Positions 17,277 through 24,600 of a stretch of 64,000 nt of DNA are shown one piece after another; the first letter of the stretch is position 1; each line of letters begins with the position of its first letter. A program made the translations under genes and the position numbers. Location of the stretch: the NCBI RefSeq assembly GCF_900188145.1, contig NZ_FZOJ01000013.1:62001-126000 (forward strand), given 5' to 3'. The stretch is from Anaerovirgula multivorans. GTDB lineage: Bacteria > Bacillota > Clostridia > Peptostreptococcales > Natronincolaceae. The notes under the pieces were generated by a model, which worked only from the letters and a program-made list of their open reading frames with translations, did not search any database and was not told where the DNA came from.

Positions 17277-17324
17277 TTTATCCTCTCCTAATTAAGATTC
17301 TTTTTTCTAAAAAATATTCATAAC

Positions 17325-17519
17325 CTAGCCCCCTGCCATAAAGCTTACAATTTCTACTTTATCGCCTTCATTTAAAACGAAACTACTATACTGTTTTTTG
17401 GGAACAATTTTATGATTAATTTCAATGACAACTATTTTTTCATTTAACTCCAGCTTCATCAATAGTTCCTTAATCGTAATCCCGGTTTCAAAGCTTCCCT
17501 CTTTACCATTAATTATCAT
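17325..17519 (-). CDS. thiS: Thiazole sulfur carrier protein ThiS
   Basis: A 64-residue ubiquitin-fold carrier that ends in the obligatory Gly-Gly (SFMAGG), the site adenylated and thiocarboxylated for ThiG. N-terminal MIINGKEGSFE and GDKVEIVSF match the family. ATG at 17519 follows GGGAGGTG by about seven bases. It is the first gene after two TPP riboswitches. The adenylyltransferase ThiF that charges it is not encoded in this operon. Confidence 0.96.
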   Translation of the reverse strand: MIINGKEGSFETGITIKELLMKLELNEKIVVIEINHKIVPKKQYSSFVLNEGDKVEIVSFMAGG

Positions 17520-17603
17520 TATTTTTCACCTCCCTCTACTAAAGATAATTTGTTATGTAGTTTCTTTAGAAATAAATGAATGCCTACTATACTTTTCTGG
17601 ACA

Positions 17604-17636
17604 TTTAAAAATGCAAATCCATAGAGAATTTGCATT
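17604..17636 (-). terminator. Attenuator hairpin between TPP riboswitch 1 and thiS
   Basis: On the minus strand AATGCAAAT and ATTTGCATT form a 9-bp stem followed by TTTAAAT. It lies about 90 bases before thiS and is the probable expression platform of the nearer riboswitch; the U-tract is weak. Confidence 0.55.
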
Positions 17637-17652
17637 GAAAATGAATACAATG

Positions 17653-17736
17653 ATCCCTACGTTGGCATTACCCAAATCAGGTTATGAGGGTCAGAGATCC
17701 CATCTCTTTCTCAGCCTATCCCCATAGGCTCCCCTT
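17653..17736 (-). promoter_or_regulatory. TPP (THI-box) riboswitch 1, proximal to thiS
   Basis: Reverse strand shows the full aptamer: AGGGGAGCC, GGCTGAGA, GACCCTCATAACCTGAT and TTGGGTAATGCCAACGTAGGGA, the conserved THI-box order. Thiamin pyrophosphate binding should repress the operon. Confidence 0.95.
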
Positions 17737-17944
17737 ATGATAATGAAGTTTTCATAATCGTATTATTTTGATTATATCTAAGCTTTTAAAAAACAGAATA
17801 GAAGACCTGAAAAATTGCTTTCTATATTTAGCGAAAAATAAAGTTATTAAAAACAGAAGAAATATAACTTTCTCAATTTCCTATGTAATAAAACTCGTTT
17901 TCCTTATATCTTACGAAACCATAATTTCATGAATTCCCATGTGA

Positions 17945-17976
17945 CAAAAAAAGCTTACCTAAATTAGGTAAGCTTT
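17945..17976 (-). terminator. Terminator after TPP riboswitch 2
   Basis: On the minus strand AAAGCTTACC and GGTAAGCTTT form a stem followed by six T. It lies between the two riboswitches, so the distal aptamer has its own attenuation unit. Confidence 0.85.
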
Positions 17977-18030
17977 TATGACTATGTTTAATAATTTAAA
18001 GATAATTAAACTTTATCATCTTATGATTCA

Positions 18031-18108
18031 GCTTTCCTACGGTAGTACTAACTACGTCAGGTTCAAGGGTTAGGATATCTCCTTCTCAGCCTAAGGCGCC
18101 CCTAGCTA
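18031..18108 (-). promoter_or_regulatory. TPP (THI-box) riboswitch 2, distal
   Basis: Reverse strand reads AGGGGCGCC, GGCTGAGAAGG, ACCCTTGAACCTGA and CTAGTTAGTACTACCGTAGG-like blocks, a complete second THI-box aptamer in the same orientation, about 300 bases upstream of the first. No gene lies between its terminator and aptamer 1. Confidence 0.92.
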
Positions 18109-18306
18109 AACTATTCTATTTATTTCATTATAAATCACTACCATTTTCTTGTAAAGCATATTAAAGCCTTCACGCTTTAATTTTTTTTGTAATTTTCTTA
18201 AACTCTTCTTGATTTTTTAGAATTAATTGTGTTACAATGAATATTAAATTTTAAAAATTATATAAAATCGAATGAAGATAGCGGAATACATATGGTAAAC
18301 CGTTAT

Positions 18307-18391
18307 TGGACGAGCCTCTGGAGAGACTCAAAAGAGCACCGAAGGGGAAAGCCTGTTTTTCAGGTGAAACTCTCAGGTAAAAGGACAGGGG
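18307..18391 (+). promoter_or_regulatory. Glycine riboswitch, single aptamer
   Basis: Conserved glycine aptamer blocks are present in order: CTCTGGAGAGACTC, AGAGCACCGAAGGGG, GGTGAAACTCTCAGGTAAAAGG and ACAGGGG. Only one complete aptamer is seen, so this is a singlet form. It lies about 180 bases upstream of the ACT-domain gene with a terminator between them. Confidence 0.92.
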
Positions 18392-18483
18392 ATTTTCTAT
18401 GTACTTATAATGCTATAACCTTTAGCTGTCATTTGTATGGTTAACAGAGTAGCGTTTTCTTGCATTGTAAAATCTTGATTTCC

Positions 18484-18521
18484 AGAGACTAGATTTCTAA
18501 TTTAGTCTCTTTTCCTTTTTT
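18484..18521 (+). terminator. Expression-platform terminator of the glycine riboswitch
   Basis: AGAGACTA (18484-18491) pairs with TAGTCTCT (18503-18510), followed by TTTCCTTTTTT. Its position between aptamer and gene fits transcriptional control by glycine, probably as an ON switch. Confidence 0.85.
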
Positions 18522-18567
18522 GAATGTCCCAGGTATATATTATTCTTACAAAAGGAGAGATGAAGAA

Positions 18568-18837
18568 ATGAAGGCATTTATTAGTGTAATAGGTGATGAC
18601 AAAATTGGCATCATTCATGGGGTGACTACAGTACTAAAAAAGAACAAGGTAAATGTTTTGGACATCAATCAAACGTTGCTACAGGATTACTTTGCCATGG
18701 TGATGCTGGTAGATCTTAAGGAGATGACAATAGATTTTAAACAATTAAAAGAAGAGCTTGTTGTTGCTGGTAAAGAAATAGGCGTTTCCATAAAAATTCA
18801 ACATGAAGACCTATTTAATACAATGCATAGTATCTAA
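18568..18837 (+). CDS. ACT domain protein, UPF0237 family
   Basis: An 89-residue protein, exactly the usual family length, consisting of one ACT fold (KAFISVIGDDKIGIIHGVTTVLKKN, then VNVLDINQTLLQDYFAMVMLVD). ACT domains bind amino acids and regulate partners. ATG at 18568 follows AAAGGAG; an in-frame TTG at 18520 lies in the terminator T-run and is excluded. It is 21 bases before the UPF0210 gene, a pairing seen in many bacteria. Control by a glycine riboswitch suggests a role in glycine or one-carbon metabolism or its sensing; this is inference, since the family has no firmly assigned function that I can name. Confidence 0.88.
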   Translation: MKAFISVIGDDKIGIIHGVTTVLKKNKVNVLDINQTLLQDYFAMVMLVDLKEMTIDFKQLKEELVVAGKEIGVSIKIQHEDLFNTMHSI

Positions 18838-18858
18838 TACAGTTGGGAGATGAGGACA

Positions 18859-20217
18859 ATGATTAACTTTCAAAATATCATGGAAACTATAAAGATGATT
18901 GAAAAGGAAAAGCTGGATATAAGAACCATTACTATGGGAATTTCCCTTCTAGACTGCTGTGATTCCTCTGGAAAAAATGCTAGGAAAAAAATCTATGATA
19001 AAATCACGAGACTAGCAGAAAACCTAGTAAAGGTTGGGGAAGAAATCGAAACGGAGTATGGTATTCCCATTATTAACAAAAGAATTTCTGTTACCCCTAT
19101 AGCCCTTGTGGCCCAAGCCAGTGAAGACAAAAGCTATGTAGAGTTTGCTAAAACCTTAGATGAGGCTGCAGCCACTGTTGGCATCAATTTTATTGGCGGC
19201 TTTTCTGCTCTTGTTCAGAAGGGTTACTCTAAGGGAGATAGAATCCTTATAGAATCCATTCCTGAAGCCTTGACTGTAACAGAAAAGGTCTGCTCCTCCA
19301 TCAATGTTGGTTGCACAAAAACTGGGATCAATATGGATGCTGTTAGAGATATGGGAAGGATTATCAAACAAACCGCTTATCTTACAAGAGAAAGAGATAG
19401 TATAGGCTGTGCTAAACTGGTGGTCTTTGCCAATGCAGTTGAAGATAACCCCTTTATGGCAGGTGCCTTCCATGGAGTAGGTGAAGCCGAATCCATTATC
19501 AATGTAGGCATTAGTGGTCCTGGGGTAGTAAAGTGTGCTTTGGAAAATGTTAAAGGAGAAAGCTTTGATGTGATGGCGGAAACCATTAAGAAAACCGCCT
19601 TTAAGATAACAAGGGCTGGTCAGTTAGTGGCTCATGAAGCCTCCTCTAGACTTGGAATACCCTTTGGTATTGTAGATTTATCGCTTGCCCCTACTCCTGC
19701 TATCGGTGACAGTGTTGGAAGAATTTTAGAGGAAATGGGTCTAGAAAGCTGTGGTTGTCACGGTACAACTGCCGCCTTAGCGCTATTAAATGATGCCGTG
19801 AAAAAAGGAGGCATCATGGCCTCTTCCCATGTAGGAGGTTTAAGCGGTGCCTTTATTCCCGTCAGCGAGGATGAAGGAATGATCGATGCAGTACAAAAGG
19901 GCTCCTTAAGCTTAGATAAATTAGAAGCCATGACCTGTGTTTGCTCTGTAGGGCTAGATATGGTAGCTATACCGGGGGATACTCCTGAATCTACGATCGC
20001 TGCCATCATTGCAGATGAAGCAGCTATTGGTGTGATCAACAATAAAACTACTGGTGTAAGGATTATTCCTGTTTATGGTAAGATCTTAGGGGATTCCGCT
20101 GAATTTGGTGGATTACTGGGAATGGCTCCTCTCATGGCGGTTAGTAAATTTTCAAGTGCTGATTTTATCAGCCGAGGTGGAAGAATTCCTGCACCTGTCC
20201 ATAGCTTCAAAAACTAA
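18859..20217 (+). CDS. UPF0210 (DUF711/PFL-like) family protein
   Basis: A 452-residue cytosolic protein of the UPF0210 family, whose members share the fold of the glycyl-radical enzymes. Typical stretches are [66 protein letters not shown] and the C-terminal [18 protein letters not shown] at 18859 (nine bases after GGGAG) gives the family length; ATG at 18850 touches that site. It is cotranscribed with the ACT protein under the glycine riboswitch. No glycyl-radical loop or activase is evident, so the reaction is unknown. Its 3' end is duplicated at 27714-27764. Confidence 0.9.
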   Translation: MINFQNIMETIKMIEKEKLDIRTITMGISLLDCCDSSGKNARKKIYDKITRLAENLVKVGEEIETEYGIPIINKRISVTPIALVAQASEDKSYVEFAKTLDEAAATVGINFIGGFSALVQKGYSKGDRILIESIPEALTVTEKVCSSINVGCTKTGINMDAVRDMGRIIKQTAYLTRERDSIGCAKLVVFANAVEDNPFMAGAFHGVGEAESIINVGISGPGVVKCALENVKGESFDVMAETIKKTAFKITRAGQLVAHEASSRLGIPFGIVDLSLAPTPAIGDSVGRILEEMGLESCGCHGTTAALALLNDAVKKGGIMASSHVGGLSGAFIPVSEDEGMIDAVQKGSLSLDKLEAMTCVCSVGLDMVAIPGDTPESTIAAIIADEAAIGVINNKTTGVRIIPVYGKILGDSAEFGGLLGMAPLMAVSKFSSADFISRGGRIPAPVHSFKN

Positions 20218-20222
20218 TGAAT

Positions 20223-20260
20223 GGACTACAAGCCTTTTAAAAGGTTGTAGTCCTTCTTTC
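20223..20260 (+). terminator. Terminator of the UPF0237-UPF0210 operon
   Basis: GGACTACAA (20223-20231) pairs with TTGTAGTCC (20245-20253), with inner CCTT/AAGG, followed by TTCTTTCC. Confidence 0.85.
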
Positions 20261-21064
20261 CTAATTTATATGCCAAGGCTTCTTCCGGACATTTTTAGCA
20301 ATGTCTATTGTTGTTAATTTTGGGACTTGCTGTTGTTCTATTATAAATTTAACCGCATAAATCTTAATGAACATTTTATCCTCTGTCATTATTGTTACTG
20401 TAGTTATTCCAGGAAGGGTTTTTGCGGGTGTTATTACCGCCGTAGCCTTTCCTTCATCGTAAACAGATGCTGTGACTGTTGGTACTTGTGTTGTTCCAAA
20501 AGGCAGTTCCATATTATAAATTTCTATTTTCGGATCAAATCTATCTATTGTGATATCATCAACTTTCAAATCACTTAATCTTATATCATGGCTAAGTTCA
20601 TTTACTACGAAAAAGCTAACTGTGTATATTTTTGTTGTTATACTATCTTCTGCAGTAACTGTTATGGTAGTTATACCAGGTAATCTTTCTGCAGGTGTTA
20701 TTATCGCTGTAGCTCTTCCTGTACTATAAACAGATGCAGTTACTGTTGGGGTCTCTGTTGCTCCAAAAGGTAGTTGGACTGTATAATCTAAAATATTAGC
20801 ATCAAACTCTTCCAGTAGCTCGTCGTCAATTCTAATTTCTTTTAGGTCAGCATTATCATCTCCATTAAAAGATGTTCTAGCTATTTGAGCAATATTGCCT
20901 GCCGCATCATAAGAATAGTTCATAACTTGCCCATTGTTGTGAATCACGGATATTAACCTATTTAAACTATCATAGGTGTAGGTTGCAGCAAAAACACTAT
21001 AACAAGATAATATTAAAATGAGTATTGTTAATATAAAAGTCTTAATAGTTCTGTTAAATTTCAT
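20261..21064 (-). CDS. Secreted YD-repeat and cadherin-like domain protein
   Basis: A 267-residue protein with a clear signal peptide (about 8-27, ending VFA), two YD repeats typical of RHS proteins (TYTYDSLNRLISV and MNYSYDAAGNIAQI), and two successive copies of a cadherin-like beta-sandwich of about 85 residues, each opening L..I.ID...ID.FDP/LEEFDANI..Y.V.LPFG and ending PGITT.T.TAED. ATG at 21064 follows AGGAG by seven bases. Lacking the long RHS shell, it looks like an orphan tip piece or separate adhesin left by cassette exchange in the RHS locus. Function unknown; extracellular location is well supported. Confidence 0.75.
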   Translation of the reverse strand: MKFNRTIKTFILTILILILSCYSVFAATYTYDSLNRLISVIHNNGQVMNYSYDAAGNIAQIARTSFNGDDNADLKEIRIDDELLEEFDANILDYTVQLPFGATETPTVTASVYSTGRATAIITPAERLPGITTITVTAEDSITTKIYTVSFFVVNELSHDIRLSDLKVDDITIDRFDPKIEIYNMELPFGTTQVPTVTASVYDEGKATAVITPAKTLPGITTVTIMTEDKMFIKIYAVKFIIEQQQVPKLTTIDIAKNVRKKPWHIN

Positions 21065-21160
21065 TTTTTCACTCCTCTTTGTTTTTTCCAAAATATCCAC
21101 TACTATGATTAATGACAATACTATAAATAATGTAATTAGACCTTTCTGCACTTTTATTCA

Positions 21161-21664
21161 TTAAATAAATTTTTTTATCATATCTCTACTGGTCTTTTTG
21201 ATTCTACATTTTGTAAATAGTTCAAAAAAATAAGAGTCATTTATATTCTTTTTTAATTCAAGCTTTTTAGGGAAATAGAATTCAATATTTCTATTCTTAA
21301 TATCTACATTAAGAATTATATTGTGATAACCATCCTCGATTAAATGAATATCTTTCATTTTAATTTCATATATTTTCTTTTTAGTTTTAATATGCAATGT
21401 TGAATCATTCATTAAAGAAATACTATTTACTACATGGTAATTTAGTAAATAGTTTGCTTTTCTAATTAAATATATTATTAAAAATATGAATAATACAATA
21501 AAAAATAAATGAAGCGTACTAATATTGTTTACTAATAGTATTACTATAATTAACATTAATGTAATTACTCCGAATTTCTGTAAAGCTATATACTTGGACA
21601 TCATATCAACTCTCTTAGAAATATCTTTTTTGTATACTTGCATATTAGCTATCGTTCCTTTCAT
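21161..21664 (-). CDS. Small membrane protein, candidate immunity protein of the RHS locus
   Basis: A 167-residue protein with a charged N-terminus, two membrane segments close together (about 30-75) and a C-terminal cytosolic part with beta-rich, PH-like alternation (STLHIKTKKKIYEIKMKDIHLIED...NIEFYFPKK). It is the first gene after the C-terminal end of the large RHS protein, in the same direction, the usual place of the immunity gene in polymorphic toxin loci. Members of that class are often small membrane proteins without wider homology. No family is recognised, so the immunity role rests on position only. Confidence 0.5.
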   Translation of the reverse strand: MKGTIANMQVYKKDISKRVDMMSKYIALQKFGVITLMLIIVILLVNNISTLHLFFIVLFIFLIIYLIRKANYLLNYHVVNSISLMNDSTLHIKTKKKIYEIKMKDIHLIEDGYHNIILNVDIKNRNIEFYFPKKLELKKNINDSYFFELFTKCRIKKTSRDMIKKFI

Positions 21665-21920
21665 TGTCCTAAAGACACAAGTTTCCGACTTCTACAACAA
21701 AATTTTTTTAATTAAACTCCAGCATATGTTGTTTTATGCCTTAGGATAGTGAAAATAATTAAAGCTGATTTGTAATATGCTGGAGATTTTCATTTTTTAG
21801 TGGGCAGAACAATTTTTTACTGCCTAAAATTCTAATTCCTAAACCCTAAAAAAGTAAATTTCATAATATATATCTGTCATAAAACAATTACTTTTCTTTT
21901 CTCAAGCTATACTACCCTTC

Positions 21921-24590
21921 TCATTTATTACTAAAAACCTGTATTTTTCCAGAATACATTTGCATTTTTCCATTCTTATAGTAAATGATTTTATTATTAC
22001 CAGCATGTAATTCTATTCTATTATCATATCTATTGATTTTTATCAATCCGTCTTCTAATTCTGTTTCAGATCCATTCATCAGGTTGAATACATTTATTTC
22101 TTGAAGCTTTGTTGTTTTACCAAGTTCAAGCTTAACACTACCTGGTAGAGCTCCAGCATTTATATTCCCTCCACTTATACTAGTCCCACTTTTTGCATCC
22201 ATTATATTAAAATCCCCTCCGACGTTGATAATCCAGTCCCAAGATGCCCCTGCATTTAATGACCAACCTTTAAGATCATCTACAGATTCCATCCAAGGAT
22301 ATATTCCAACATTTGCCCCCAATCCCAGGTCAATATTGGTTTTTACTCCACCTCCTATATAGTTGTAAATAAGAATTTTTCCCTTATCATCAAATCCTAC
22401 TCCAATGTTAGCTCCTCCGGTTACAACATATGATCCTGAACCACCCCCACTAATAGTCACAACGAATAACCCTTCTGGATCAATGTAATTGATTGGATTA
22501 CCTTGAACATAGGCAAAACGATTTAAACTTTGGCTATCATTAACAAATCCAAGGATGATATCTTCATTCATAAATCTTCGAATTTCTGGATTATAGTATC
22601 GTGCCCGCATGTAGTACAGTCCGTTGTTGTCTGTGATAACCCCATCTCGTCCATTGTAAAGAAACGGGTTTTCTGTAATCCCATCCTTGTATACCACTTC
22701 TCCAAAGGAATCGTAAACATATCGATCTGTCAGATTTCCAGCCATGTCTGTTAAAGCTACGGTACTGCCCCTTAAGTCATAGTGATAGATATTTATTTCT
22801 CCGTTTGCATTTTCTTTACTGATAAGTCCTAACCCATACACATAAGCGACAGTTACATTACCCTCCTGATCTCTTTCCATAAGAACTTGACTCAGTATCG
22901 TATTGGGATTGACCACATATTGCTTTGTAACATTATCTTCTGTAATGGCTATCCGATTGTTATTTGCATCATATGCATAGGTGGTTGCTCCTGCTTCTGT
23001 CAACCTATTTCTGGAGTCATAATGAAATACTGTCATTTCATTATCTAAAGGCCCCCAGATCATGTTGTTGTCTTTATCGTAAAGGACAGTTTCTCCGTTA
23101 TAGGCTGCCAGCCGGTTTGCCTCATTATAAGTCATTTGAATAAGTTTTCCCGGTAGAGGCAGTTCTTGTTCTTGACTACTGACTTCTTCGGTAATGTTTC
23201 CAACAGCATCGTAATCAAAAATGTAATGATTGATTACTGTACCGTCTTCTTCAATATCCAGTAAAGCTGTTAGTCTTCCTTCAGTGTTGTAAGTTCTTGT
23301 TTCTACGGAGCCATCGGGCCGAGTTGTGGTCAGTAATTGGTTATTCTCGTTATAGCTGTAGGTAGTTTTCCTCTGGTTCCAGTCTATTACTTCTATTAAT
23401 CTGTTTGCATCGTCATAGCTATAGCTTACTATACGGTTGTCAGGATAGGTAAGGGATGTTAAATTATTATTGGCATCATAAGCATAACGAATGATATTTC
23501 CATATACATCCGTATATTTTATCAGCCTGTCTAAAGCGTCATATTCACACATTATGGTTCCAAAGTCATCTGTAATGGTAAGAAGATTTCCATTGGCATC
23601 ATAAGTGTAGTTTACTATACCAATATTATCTGTCAAGCTTGTTAGCTGTTCTGCTGCGTTATAAGTATAATTAGCTTCCTGTCCTCTGCCGTTGGTTGTC
23701 TTTTCTAACAAATTCCGTTCATTGTATTCGTACTGAATCATATCGCCTGTTTCGGATACTGCTGATATTAATTGGCCTGCCTGATTGTAATTCAAGGTCA
23801 GAGTGTTTTGGTTTGGATCTGTCAGGGTAATTCTGTTTCCATCTTCGTCAAACTGTTGTGCACTGATTCCATTTAAGGCATCTACTGCAGATGTCATTGT
23901 GCCCAAAGCATCATAGTGAAATTCAGTTATTCTGTTTAACGGATCTATAGCTTTAATCAGATTATTCACCTGGTCGTATTCAAAGGTCTGTAAACTTCCT
24001 AAAGCATCTTTTTTAGCAATCAAGTTATATACAGCATCATAGTATAATTCACTTACAATGTTGCCTGATGCATCTTTTTGTTTTTTTACATTGCCTATTT
24101 CATCGTATTCTGTTGTAAAGGTATTTCCGATAGGATCTGTTATGCCTGTCATCTGTCCTTTCTCATCATAGGTAAAAGTAGTTTCTTTTCCTTTTGCATC
24201 GGTAATTTTCTTCAGCCTGTTCTCTCCGTCATATTCATAGTAGACAGTATGATTTAGAGAATTTTTTATGCTGATTAAGAGATCATTATCATTATACGTA
24301 TAAGCAGTAATGTTTCCTTTAGAATCCTTTTCTGTTAGTTTATTGCCTCTTAAATCATAGGTATATTGTATGGTATTGCTTAATGGATTTGTAATACTAT
24401 TTATCTTATCTCCATTATCATAAGTCATGGAAACAGTACCTGCTACATCGGATATGGAAGTGAGTCTTCCTCCTGCATCATAATTATAGGTCAGAACATC
24501 TCCAGCAGGATTCATCCGGGTATGCAGAAGTCCTTCTGTGTAGGTATAGCTCGTTACTGCTCCTCTGGGGCTTGTTTCTGTAAGAAGCAA
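21921..24590 (-). pseudogene. C-terminal half of a giant RHS/YD-repeat protein, out of frame with its N-terminus
   Basis: About 890 codons made of many YD repeats (pattern YDANGNL..., YTYD..., R..LT.YTD), then the RHS core end (RGSTVALTDMAGNLTDRYVYDSFG, YYMRARYYNPEIRRFMNEDI, NPINYIDPEGL), and after that a variable tip of about 185 residues rich in glycine (ISGGGSGSYVVTGGANIGVGFDD...GGGVKTNIDLGLGANVGI). The DPEGL motif marks the cleavage boundary in RHS toxins. There is no ribosome binding site or normal start. The frame joins the upstream half exactly when one copy of a 19-bp tandem duplication at 24635-24672 is removed, so this is the 3' part of one gene of 1789 codons. Confidence 0.9.
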
Positions 24591-24600
24591 ACCATTTTCA

